The translations under genes and the position numbers were made by a program. From Cladopsammia gracilis (lineage: Eukaryota > Cnidaria > Anthozoa > Scleractinia > Dendrophylliidae), in assembly GCA_022457155.1 (NCBI GenBank), contig JAJGOT010000210.1, positions 1,029,501 through 1,093,500 on the forward strand: a DNA stretch of 64,000 nucleotides. Reading direction: 5' to 3'. The notes beneath the pieces were generated by a model. It did not search any database and was not told the DNA's origin. It saw nothing but the letters and a program-made list of their open reading frames with translations. This document shows, one piece after another, positions 54,301-63,126 of this stretch (positions are counted from its first letter, which is position 1; every line of letters begins with the position of its first letter).

Positions 54301-57300
54301 CAAAATAATCAAACAGATGATGTAAAGGCTATATAAAAGGGGCACCATTTTCAAGGAAAGGTATATGAAAGGGGTACCTTTTCTGTTCAAAAACATATTT
54401 TTATCCAGTTAAGTTGTAAATTTGGTGGCATTTGGTGATATACATGTAACATAGAAATAAGGTGAGCAAAATTCTGTCATTTCAGTGGGACAGTACATTT
54501 GGTGGAAGTGAGCTGTTCTTTACTTTTACCATTTTGAGAGCACTCACCAACCAGGTGACGAGTGACTTCTAGAGTTTACTTGCCCAGATTTGTTTTTATT
54601 TGCAGAAAAACAATTTAAAATATTTCTTCTGTCTCCGCTGTTAAACAAAAATCAGATCTTAGGAATAAGAAGGATAAACAGTAAAAACGTATGTTTTTAG
54701 ACATCTGTTGAGTCACATAACTGATTCAAATTAACCCAATTTAAATATTTAATTTTTTTTAAGAAGATCAATTTATTTGCAGTGGCGAAATCAACATATT
54801 GTCATAACAACAGCCATACCTTTTACTTTATTGTATGATATACAGTTAACCACTTCACCAGATTCAAAGCCACTGCCATCAACTGAAAGTACATAGTTAT
54901 CATTTTGCTCAAGATTCCACATCCTGGTTGAAAATAAAAATATCGCAGTTTGTTAATCAACATATTTCAAAGTTGTTTTCAGTTTTGAGATCCTTGTGGT
55001 AAGTTCTTTAAGAATGACAAGTTCCATGTTGTTACAAACTTTCAGGTTACCAATAACTGTATTAAAGTCTAAAACAATGAATTTTACATTCTATAGCTTT
55101 GGCTGTCACAGGCTCACTATGAATGGCCAATGCATGGTCCATCCATCTCTAATGCCTTCTGTTAAAGGTTGAGTACCAAATGAATAGGTATTTGTCGTAG
55201 TTCACAAAGCAGGGTTCTCCCTGAATTTTAGCTCAGCAGGTAAGGGATTTTTGCTAAGCGGTAAAGGGAAAACTGTGTGTCTTAAAAATTTCCCGCGAGC
55301 AAGCAGTTACGGGCAGTAATAGGTGCGCTTCAAGCGGTAAATTTTACCGGTTACCGCCTGATAAGGAGAACCCTGACAAAGTACATTTAAAAATCTAGGA
55401 TTACCTAACAACATTTTCCCCTGACGCTGTTGCCAACACTTGTCTTCCAGCCCAAATTATTTGGCTTTTATTAGGCTGCCCACTAAGTTTCACCTGAAGA
55501 AGAAATTAATGTTGTTTTAGGCTTTTTGTTACCAAAACTGTCATACACTGTCTGCAACAAATGATCTTAACCCACAAACAAAATATTAGAAGTTTAGAAG
55601 ATATCAAAATAATATAAAAGGCCAAGCTCTGGGAGAGGGACTGGAAACTAGACCTTTTTGTTGGGGGGGGGGGGGGGGAGGTTCTCAAAATCTAGCCATA
55701 AATGACCTCACTTCAAAAATAATATATTTAGGATTTGGAAAGTGGTGATAAATAAACATAAATTTTATGCAAAATAAATATGCATGTCACTAGTACAAAT
55801 TTATCCTGAAATTTTCATCATGGTTATAATCCCATCAGTTTTAAAATGTTATACCAGAAAATATCTACATCTCCCCCACAAAAGGTTTCTTGGTTAAATC
55901 CCCCACCCCTCTGAAAATTCCAGTTTAACTTCATACTTACTTGCCTTAGAAACCACTCCTCCCCCCTGATGAACAAGGACCTTCCTTGGGGGGGGGGGGG
56001 GGGGAGTTTGGATATATTTTCTGGAACGACACATTGGGGCCAAAAACAGGTTTTTTTTTTGTTTTTGTTCTAAAAAAATTAATGGTAAGTGTCCTAATGA
56101 CTGCTGTTGCTATTGATACAAAAATGATGAATCCTCATTTAGTTTTCTGCTCACCTTGGCAACTTCAGATGTTGTACCATCATGAGCCACTCTGTGTTGT
56201 GAAAGAATCAAACCTTCTGTAACCATAACAATCATGTCCTTCCCTTCACTGTATAACAAGAACTTAACAGCACCTTCGGCTACAAAACACTGTGTGGCAC
56301 GCCCTTTATCATCAATGAAGTACACAGTACCTATGGTGAAGATGGAATAAAATTTGGGGTATTTTCTTGGTGTACTTCTTAGCTATTGTATTGTGGTGTG
56401 GCTATTGTCCAGTGTCTATTGAATCTCTTAATATATTATGTCATTAAGAATTTGGTAATCACAACATCAGCAACATCAAGAAACAGCCAAAAATTGACAT
56501 TTGCAGACATTTTCTCAATAAAAGGGTAATTTTCTAATGGCTGAGTCAAAGGAAACGGGCTGCAAATGGCCTGAAAGGTGGGTAGTGTCTTTTGTTGCAT
56601 CTTCCATTATTGAGGCTTCCCACCCACCCACCCTGGAATTTCATGTAAGGATGCTGAGAAAATATAATGTGCAACCTTGTAATTTTGTTAGTACCCTCAT
56701 CATTGATCACTATGATATGTGTACAGTTTTTGATTTTACATTATAAAATTCATCCGATCTGTATGCTTGTAAACACCCATACAGATCTCACGCTCATATT
56801 TTATCTAGTACATAAAGGTCAGACTGCAGCAGTCAGCTTGAGGTGGTGTGTAAGAAATGTTGTCACTCTGTTGTCATGAAGTCCTACACACTTACCATCT
56901 GCCGCTCCAAAAAAGAATGAATAATCAGACGATGGAGCACTTGATTTATTGCTTTTCCGCCAACTTAACAAATCCAGTGCAGCCTCATCCCCAGCAACAG
57001 CAGCTTTTGCCATGCTTGATATATCACTGCAATAAGATTTAAAACTCAACCCTTAAGCTCCAAAGAGTGCCAAAAATAAAAATAAAATAATAAAATAAAA
57101 ATATTCAAGAAAATAATGAAAAACAATTGGTGCCATGCAAAAGTACTGCTGAAGAGGTTTTATTTGAATGGTCACACCATAGGATTTCATAAACAGACTC
57201 AAAAGTTAGAACAAATGGTACCATGCAAAAGTATTGCTGAAGAGGTTTCATTTGAATGGTCACACCATAGGATTTCGTCAACAGACTCAAAAGTTAGAAC

Positions 57301-60300
57301 AAATGGTACCATGCAAAAGTACTGCTGAAGAGGTTTCATTTGAATGGTCACACCATAGGATTTCATCAACAGACTCAAAAGTTCAACAAATGGTACCATG
57401 CAAAAGTACTGCTGAAAAGGTTTCATTTGAATGGTCACACCACAGGATTTCATCCACAGACTCAAAAGGTAGAACAAATGGTACCATGCAAAAGTACTGC
57501 TGAAGACATTTCATTTGAATGGTCACACCATAGGATTTCATCCACAGACTCAAAAGTTAGAACTACACTACATGTCTCCATAATTGACTCTGGGAGTGAA
57601 AGGGTTAGTGCTCAATCTTCTCAAACTTGTTAATAATTCATTAAATTTAAACAAAGAAGATCAAAAGCATGACAGTGGTTTGGAAACCTGATCTTATTAG
57701 CAAAGATTTTGGCAATTATATTTCTTTGTTTTCTCTGTATTTAATGACCAGTTTGAGAAGCTGTATCAAACAACCGAAAGAGTGTTCATCAGGTACCACT
57801 GTGAAATTTTGCAACTAAAAAATTGTTCCTTCTTTGGAGGGTAGAAAATAATGCATGTGGGAATTCCAACAGGTCAGGAAAAATTTGTTGAGGTTAAGTG
57901 AAAATTTATGAAAATAGGATGATATGTGTGGAGAGAATGGGAATGGGTTTGAACCCATGACTTTCCATACACTAGTCAGATGCTCTAACCACTGAGCTAC
58001 TGAGAACTCAAGTGATGAGCAGTGGTCAATTGTGGGCTATTAAAAAGTAAAAATTGAAATATACCGGTCCACAAAGTAATTGGATTACAACTTTGGCCAA
58101 GGCAAAATAGCTTATAAGCTCACAGATGAAACTTGTTTGAGTTTGTCATTCACCAGATCATGAATGTATACTCACTACTCAGGAGTTGATGGTGGTTTGA
58201 AAACACAAGCTGTTATTGGTGATGAGGCATCATGTTGGTACAATGGCGACTGCTGAAGGCGGCCCTTCTGATCTGCTTTCCAGATAGCCAGAATCCCAGT
58301 CTACATAGAAGATCATGTTAGAATAGAGACCAAATTTTCCAAGGACAATTTGGACAGTGATAAAGAAAGGTATGCTTGATTGAATGTATTGAAGGTATAA
58401 AATTAAGAAAAGGCTGGCCGTTGATTTTTTTTGACAAAAAAAACACACACACACACACACACAAAAAAAAAAAAACAAGAGAACATGGAAAACCAGAGAA
58501 ACAACCCTTAGAGCAAAGGTTCAGCAAAACAAGCTTAACTTAAAATGCTTAACAAACAACACATTTTAAAAGCATTTTAAGGAAATGTTGTAGGTTAAAA
58601 TTAAAACAGTATTGTATTAGCCCAGGGCTTATAAGTGGCTTTTAAGAGTATTACTGTTACTGGGTGAACTGACCTCATCACATGTGACTAGTCTGTTTCC
58701 ATTGTTACTCCACTGAATAACCTTGACAGGGGACTGATGAATGGATGAAGCCTCATGTAACTCATGGTCATGCTCGTTCCAAATCAACACATCACCACTC
58801 TGCCAACCGATCGCAAGGATTTTTCTCACAGGATGCCAAGTGATAGCTGTTACCAAGCTAGAACGTTGGATTGAGGAATCTTCAACTATCTCACCCTGTT
58901 ACAAGTAAATATGAGAATGTTACATGCAATTTTGGCAAGGTTTACTGAAGTAGAGTAGGCTGGGAAGCATTTTATAAACAAACAAGACGCTGTGGGAGCG
59001 TATACTTGGGCGTCGATGTATTAGGCATATTGGAGAATAATTGTCTTGGGAATCTGCATGCACGTTATTTCACGGTTTCATGATAGGGAGTATTCGGATA
59101 GTGTGAGCAGTCTAACAAAGAAGCGCGTTAACCGTCTAAAACAAGAAGACACAGTACACTTAGCGTGCAAGATCGCACGCAAATTATTAAAGTAGCGTGT
59201 CCACTGTGTCAAAAGACGAGTACATACTGAAAAATACAAATCGATGCCTACTTTGTACTTACCGTTGAAAAAAAAAAAAGGCCGTATGTCAGAGTTTCCC
59301 GATGGTTGTTATTGGTTTTAGCTAAATCTTGTTACTAGCTGGTCTGTGTTTCCGACACTTTTGAAGTGAATGCAAATGTAGCCGCAAAGTGGCTTTTCGA
59401 AGCCATGATCAGTAATTGCCTGGTCCGGCCCGAGGTCAAAACAACTTTTCCAATTGAAAGTTTTGCTGGAAGTATTCCCGCCGTTATTGTAATAAAGTTT
59501 GAATGAAACATAAATTTAATCAAAGTTAACGACAGAATTGATAATTTAGGAGGAGAGAAACAAATTTAGCCCTTTGAAATATATTTTTTCAGTTGAGGTA
59601 AAAATGTTGCAATTTGCATAATGTGAAAGTAATTTGAAACCTTTCCAGTAACGCATAACGCAGCTGTTTCATAAAACATCTCGCAATCAGACACACGAAA
59701 ATATATCCAGTTTTTATTCCTCTGTATCCAAAACACAGAAAAGAAAATTAAATGAAAAAGTGATCGCTTTAAGGTTATTTTCGCCCGAGAAACTAACTAG
59801 CTAGCGGAAGCAAAACTCGCAAGAAACGTCTCGCAAGACACCGCGTGCATTGTTTACATCTTCTCTCGGCGGTGAATTTTTGCACCCAAAGTTTCAGTTG
59901 GCTGTTCTGTTCCTTCAACTTCACGAAATCAAAATTAATGAAAAGCAAACAACCGAAAGAAGTGAAATTAATTGGGATTCCTACCACGCTTATATTTCTT
60001 CCTTCGCTGTCCACTGTTCACTTCTTATTAAATAAGCGCTATGTATGTATTCGTCTAAATTATCTTCTTCATGTTCGTTTAAACATGTTTTAGCGGGTTT
60101 CCGTCATGAAGGTATCGTAGAATTAAATCGCGAGTGCCAAATACTTTTGCAGTGTCTTCTTGAGTAATTTCCTTACGCATATTGAATATGAAACTGTTAG
60201 ATGCAACAGAGAAAACACAACTCGCACTTTGTGACGTTCGCCTCGCATCAACAAACAGGTGTACTCCACTGCGGTCAAACGAGAGAAATTTGCAAACGTT

Positions 60301-61961
60301 AATCAAAGTACTTCAAAGTTAAGGTTGTCATTTTTACTGTTTATTAAAAGTTTCATATATTAACAATACACTGTCAACTCACTAAACGTTTTGAAAGTTT
60401 ACTAAAAAAGTTCTAAGCGTTTGAAAACTATGAACCGCAACACAATTTTGCTCAGGCACGAAGCGTTTTGATCAGTTTTCAACGATCGAAAAAGCTCGTT
60501 ATTTTGAGCCGGAAAGATGAAAAGATAGTTACATAAACTAATTATTTTATACATCCTTGCCCACGTTTCCACTTAATACTAAATGAATCCCACCAAATAA
60601 AACGAAAAACGCCTCGGACGTGTGATCGCGGTGAAGGTTTGAACAATCCCGCCATCCCCAGAGTTGCGCAATACTGCACATTTGTGAACGACCAAACTGC
60701 ATTTTAATACTTGGTCGCTACGCCCAAGTAATAAAGAATTTCAAGTCCAGAGGTTTCTGAAAACTATAACACAGTTAAACCACTTCCCATAAGTGACAAC
60801 AATTCCTGATCCTAAGGGCTGTCGCTTGCAAGAGAGTCAACTTAATACACTAAAAGTAATAAGCATTGGTCCTCCACTAACATCCAGCTTTTTACGACAG
60901 CTTATTCCAGGACAAAAGATACCAACTACACTGTACATGTACATGATGTATCCTACTCAAGGGAAACAATAACTTGTTTGACAAAGTGGGAGTTGGTACA
61001 TTCAAATCACTGCTTAACAGTATCCGAGGGAATGAAGAAGCAATTCCCAGATCGACATGAAGAACCCTTTTCAAAATGGTGTTATGGATAACAACCATCA
61101 TAATTTATTGCACATATACGACTGAGGGAAAACAGGATACAACATAGTGTACTGGTATGCTTTCTGAGAGCTTTTGTGTATAAAGTACTTGTACATTCAA
61201 GGCTTTGGCTAAATACTTATGTAAATAGAGGTTTTGCACGGCAGCCATGTAGCATAGCAGGATAAATAGATTCTTTTCCCTATCGGAAAGAATATTCTTT
61301 CTAATGCAAAACATTTTCTTTGTTCATGGCTGCGGTGCAAAACCTCTATAGCCACAAAATCCTCACACTAGACCCCCCCCCTCCCCCCCCCCCTCTGGGA
61401 TCAACAAAAATGAGAATCATCAAGACTTGACTCTCTACTGATCATTGTTGTATACACCCTTTTGCTGCCAAGTTTCCTCAAATTGCATCGCCTTTGGCCA
61501 CAGAAGGGTTAATATGAACCCCGGAGGGGCATTATAGAGGGGTCTGTATTGTAGAGGCAGGGATTGTATGAATTTTGGTATCTTCTGGACCAAATTAACT
61601 GTCTGTAATAGAGAACTGTCCATAAGGAGAGGTTCAACTGTACTTTTATTGCATTTCGTCAGTTATAATTTTCATGAGAATCAGAGAGAGTTCAAACGAT
61701 TACGCCTGCTTGACTGCCAACTCTGGTGCACTCTTATCAGGTTTCAACTCTTTTTAACTCTCATTCTCATTATTTGTACAGTAATGTTTAATAGTATGAC
61801 ATAAAAAATATTACCTCGTCAAGGTAGAATTCAACAGAACCTCCCACGTCTGGTTCATTTTTTGAAGCAACTGCTAAAAGAGGATAATTGCTGTGCCAGG
61901 TTATATCAGTTTGTATTGCTACAGAAGGAGACTGAATCTTATGGTCAAAGTAAACTGCCAT
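33357..61961 (-). CDS. IFT140: IFT140, intraflagellar transport protein 140, complete (32 coding exons)
   Basis: IFT140 is a core IFT-A subunit needed for retrograde transport and entry of membrane cargo into cilia. Exons in transcript order: 61815-61961, 58674-58895, 58179-58300, 56896-57026, 56155-56330, 55405-55493, 54820-54923, 53413-53657, 53034-53144, 52647-52725, 52369-52460, 51832-51959, 51497-51614, 50537-50818, 49506-49593, 47376-47419, 46028-46251, 45521-45698, 44929-45012, 44353-44459, 43911-44006, 43252-43384, 42914-42985, 42598-42669, 40730-40803, 39399-39453, 38467-38649, 37391-37588, 36504-36716, 35347-35513, 34433-34574, 33357-33581. All are GT-AG and phases close. They sum to 4,401 nt, or 1,466 aa, against about 1,462 in human. 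The first ~650 residues form WD40 propellers ([19 protein letters not shown], then [15 protein letters not shown]). The rest is TPR/alpha-solenoid ([67 protein letters not shown]). The C-terminus is Glu-rich. The start is the Met of MAVYFDHKI, matching the conserved N-terminus; an upstream in-frame ATG (61985) lacks conservation. Confidence 0.98.
33629..33922. mobile_element. MITE in the last IFT140 intron
   Basis: CCTTACTGCGCTTTTCAATA with ACATGCGGAATTTGAAATT is mirrored by AATTTCAAATTCTGCATGTT with ATTGAAAGGCGCAGTAAGG. Confidence 0.9.
34832..34950. repeat. Two-copy tandem repeat in an IFT140 intron
   Basis: CTTGGCGTTTTGCTCCAGTG...CGTCCAATTCCCCACC is repeated once about 60 bp later with changes. 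It creates overlapping proline-rich open frames that are not genes. Confidence 0.7.
36191..36358. mobile_element. Foldback MITE in an IFT140 intron
   Basis: ATTCGTATTCTCGGTATTGA with ACTGGAACTAGCTTGCA is exactly mirrored by TGCAAGCTAGTTCCAGT with TCAATACCGAGAATACGAA. The arms are about 37 bp or more. Confidence 0.9.
37612..37915 (-). mobile_element. piggyBac-like MITE with internal 88-bp repeats, copy 1
   Basis: TTAACCCTTTCACTCCCAGA at the left is mirrored by CTTGGGAGTGAAAGGTTTAA at the right, flanked by TTAA as in piggyBac insertions. The inside holds about two copies of a repeat with GGTGTGACCATTCAAATGAA and CAGCAGTACTTTTGCATGG. It is the same family as 57047-57607 in opposite orientation, within the intron between exons 27 and 28. 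Confidence 0.85.
39503..39676. mobile_element. Perfect long-armed palindrome (young MITE)
   Basis: About 70-bp arms starting ATAGGCCATTTCCGAGTTAC and ending CCTTTCATATGAA are repeated in exact reverse complement, with a spacer of about 36 bp. The lack of mismatches suggests recent insertion or selection against arm divergence. It lies in the intron between exons 25 and 26 of IFT140. Confidence 0.9.
40258..40329 (+). tRNA. Initiator tRNA-Met (CAT)
   Basis: A 72-nt cloverleaf with anticodon CAT in the loop CCCATAA. It has the initiator hallmarks: an A1-T72 end pair (AGCAGAG with CTCTGCT-A) and the three G:C pairs GGG/CCC closing the anticodon stem. The T-loop is of the initiator GGATC-type rather than TTCGA, with one A where most animals have G (GATCAAAAC). 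A run of T at 40334-40340 is a Pol III terminator. The gene lies antisense inside the intron between exons 25 and 26 of IFT140. Confidence 0.95.
40982..41917. mobile_element. 936-bp TIR element with AATCGAAC sub-terminal repeats
   Basis: CCCGGCGTATCCAATCGAAC at the left is mirrored by GTTCGATTGGATACGCCGGG at the right. Flanks AATTTT (40976-40981 and 41918-41923) suggest a 6-bp target duplication. Both ends contain many AATCGAAC/GTTCGATT words, partly palindromic (TCGAACGTTCGA). No transposase. It lies in an IFT140 intron. Confidence 0.85.
42090..42374 (+). mobile_element. LINE-type 3' end with (TTGA)n tail
   Basis: TTTAAATAAAGTTTATTGAT followed by (TTGA)n at 42343-42374 is the typical 3' end of CR1/L2-like retroelements. 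The preceding AT-rich stretch is non-coding. It lies antisense in an IFT140 intron. Confidence 0.6.
45234..45420 (+). mobile_element. tRNA-derived SINE
   Basis: The head at 45234-45304 has an A-box TAGCTCAGTGGTAGAGC and a B-box GGGTTCGAATCC with a partial cloverleaf. The tail continues with TGAATTTTCTTCAGATTGC. It is read as a SINE because the anticodon arm is irregular and a non-tRNA tail follows. On the - strand it yields the well-known spurious peptide [20 protein letters not shown]. Confidence 0.75.
46281..46849. mobile_element. 569-bp MITE in an IFT140 intron
   Basis: CCTATAGAGTGTTTTCACTG at the left and TGTGAAAAAACTCTATAGG at the right are inverted. An internal palindrome with GCGGCCATCTTGGTGTCCC and GGGACACCAACATGGCGGCC lies at 46463-46506. 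Confidence 0.85.
47771..49485. mobile_element. 1.7-kb repeated element, copy 1
   Basis: Nearly identical to 58982-60732. The left end is ACAAGACGCTGTGGGAGCGT and the right end is CGCTACGCCCAAGTAAT. TACTTGGGCGT near the left end and its inverse near the right form short inverted repeats, and each end can fold (ACGCT/AGCGT; CTTGG/CCAAG). It contains small open frames (48523-48744 and 48809-49036 on the - strand) that match no family I know. It lies in the intron between exons 15 and 16 of IFT140. Relative to copy 2 it lacks about 59 bp and has an extra 23 bp. Confidence 0.85.
50229..50377. mobile_element. Foldback MITE in an IFT140 intron
   Basis: AAGGCCCAGTGTTGTCCATT with ATGCTTC is mirrored by GAAGCAT with AATGGACAATACTGGGCCTT. 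A second AGCATAATGG inside suggests an internal duplication. Confidence 0.9.
50895..51087. mobile_element. Foldback MITE in an IFT140 intron
   Basis: CTCATAGATCCTTTGCATAA with ATGGCGG at the left is mirrored at the right by CCACCAT with TTATGCATAGGGTCTATAAG. Inner AATCGGCCTGACTAGCCTC and AGGCTATAGTCAGGCTGAT are also inverted. Confidence 0.85.
52225..52345. mobile_element. Foldback MITE 24 bp from an IFT140 exon
   Basis: TGTAGTTCAATTTTATCCTT with GGTTCAATTTT is exactly mirrored, ending AAAATTGAACTACA. It ends 24 bp downstream of the exon 52369-52460 donor on the transcript strand. Confidence 0.9.
52785..52917. repeat. GAT/GAC-rich microsatellite
   Basis: Imperfect GATGAT/AATGAT/GACAAT triplets and sextets over about 130 bp in an IFT140 intron. 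Confidence 0.85.
53713..54053. mobile_element. MITE with TA flanks
   Basis: TACCGTAGAGTTCCGAAAGT at the left and ACTTTCAGAACTCTACGGTA at the right are inverted. Repeats of AAAGTAACGGCTAC lie inside. It is probably Tc1/mariner-type, in an IFT140 intron. Confidence 0.85.
55210..55375. mobile_element. hAT-like MITE
   Basis: CAGGGTTCTCC at the left is mirrored by GGAGAACCCTG at the right. The CAGGG terminus is typical of hAT. ACAAAG flanks both ends (55204-55209 and 55376-55381). It lies 30 bp from IFT140 exon 55405-55493. Confidence 0.8.
57047..57607 (+). mobile_element. piggyBac-like MITE with internal 88-bp repeats, copy 2
   Basis: About 5.4 tandem copies of an 88-bp unit (starts near 57201, 57289, 57377, 57464 and 57552) with TTCATTTGAATGGTCACACC and GGTACCATGCAAAAGTACTG. 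The right end CTCTGGGAGTGAAAGGGTTA is well kept; the left end is degraded. It is the same family as 37612-37915. Confidence 0.85.
57943..58015 (-). repeat. tRNA-like SINE head or tRNA pseudogene
   Basis: On the - strand there is an A-box TAGCTCAGTGGTTAGAGC and a B-box GGGTTCAAACCC at correct spacing. The acceptor stem does not pair well, so this is not called a functional tRNA. Confidence 0.5.
58982..60732. mobile_element. 1.7-kb repeated element, copy 2
   Basis: Second copy of 47771-49485 in the same orientation, in the first coding intron of IFT140. It keeps a segment of about 59 bp at 59187-59245 missing from copy 1, and lacks 23 bp present there (near 60440). Substitutions are few and scattered over coding-like and non-coding parts alike. 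Confidence 0.85.
61225..61349. mobile_element. Short MITE in the first IFT140 intron
   Basis: ATAGAGGTTTTGCACGGCAG with CCATG is mirrored by CATGGCTGCGGTGCAAAACC with TCTAT. The centre is short and AT-rich. A C-rich run follows at 61374-61393. Confidence 0.85.
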
Positions 61962-62553
61962 ACTTGAAGACGAACAAGTGGACACAAATCAATTAACACC
62001 AAGCCACGACGGGTGATGTTTCTGTTTACTAAGCAATGAAGATATGGCATGTACGTTCAGAGAAACCAGTGAGAGAGAAATCTCGACCTCGTTAAGATTG
62101 ACGTTCTTTCGTGAGGATTGATCGCTCGTAAAAATACTTATTTTCTTCCAAGGCAAACAAAAGCAGCTATACGTTTTGAAGACAAGAAGAATGTGCTATT
62201 CTTCTTCTTCTTTTATCCACAGGATAACGGAAATTAAGGCAAACCAATATGGACCACTCACGACAATATAGCAACAGGCCACCGTTGCCACGCAAGATTA
62301 TCGTCCGTTTTCGGGAGGAAACCTTCAAAGAACAAATGTTATTTATAAACTGTTGAATAGGAGAATTCCAAAATAACGATTTTCTCTGGTTAAAATATCC
62401 AACGAGCTAAAAAGACGCGAATTTCAAGCCATTTTTTTCACCATCATTCGCTAAAACAAGCGCTGGTAAAATTTATAAAAGCCCGGATATGCTATTTTTG
62501 TTTGTATTGCCGCTGACTAGTGCCTAGCAACGACCACCTGCGCAAAATTCAAA
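61962..62553. promoter_or_regulatory. Divergent IFT140/B9D1 promoter region with X-box-like sites
   Basis: 592 bp separate the two start codons. GTTGCCACGCAAG (62284-62296) has a perfect X-box first half (GTTGCC) and a near second half. GTGCCTAGCAAC (62520-62531) has a perfect second half (AGCAAC) and a GTGCC first half, only 22 bp before the B9D1 ATG. A further AGCAAC half lies at 62270-62275. RFX factors acting on X-boxes drive ciliary genes in animals. No TATA box is obvious. A CTTCAAG acceptor-like site just before the IFT140 ATG could end a 5' UTR intron. Confidence 0.6.
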
Positions 62554-63126
62554 ATGGCGGGAGGCGGGCTTCATAGTTCTGTATTTCTTGTCATGGTCTC
62601 TGGACAGATAGAGTCCGCAAGGGTGAGATAAAACTTGCTTCAAACTCAAAGTTCTATTGGATGTTTTAAAACTGTGTTTTTATTTATTTATGGCTTTTAG
62701 TTTCCCGAGTTTGACGATTTGTACTGCAAATACAGTTTTGTTTATGGTCAGGATTGGGTCGTTACGTCTGTAAGTACTTTTATTCCTTGCAGTTAGACGA
62801 TTCTTGATATCGTTTCTCTGCTACCATCCTTCATTCCCTTTACAGTAACTTTTAATTTAGTGATCAAGTCGTCTTCTTTGTTGTGTTTTCGATCATAACG
62901 ACAATATATTATGCTCAAGTGGTAAATTATCAATGACGTCATGGCAATGCAATTTTATTGTACAAAATCTAAGGATATTTGGTCGATTTACTGATTTATT
63001 GCTCTTTTTAACAGGGTTGGGAAGAAGGACTTTCCCAGACCACGAAAAAGAGTTTAGACAGACGACAAGTCTTTGTGTTCAATTTCCCACTGGATATTAC
63101 TTTCAAAAGTACAAGTCCCTTTGGTT
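62554..63126 (+). CDS. B9D1: B9D1 (B9 domain protein 1), first three coding exons, continues past window
   Basis: Exons are 62554-62622, 62701-62769 and 63015-63126, with GT-AG introns and phases 0, 0 and 1. They encode about 83 residues that match the N-terminal half of the B9 (C2-like) domain: [14 protein letters not shown], then [19 protein letters not shown], then [17 protein letters not shown]. Human B9D1 is about 204 aa, so the remaining exons lie to the right of 64000. B9D1 is part of the MKS/B9 complex at the ciliary transition zone, which gates protein entry into the cilium. The ATG sits in a strong context (AAAATGGCGG) and gives the conserved start spacing. A 35-bp direct repeat (ATTAGCTCCGCCTACTTTTC, two copies) lies in the next intron at 63157-63236. 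No further exon was recognised in 63127-64000. Confidence 0.97.

Noticed and set aside
57105..57633. Overlapping long frames on both strands with repeating [19 protein letters not shown] peptides, resembling a repeat protein
   Set aside because: They come from the 88-bp tandem units of a MITE. 88 is not a multiple of three, so the frame rotates, and no splice or start context supports coding.
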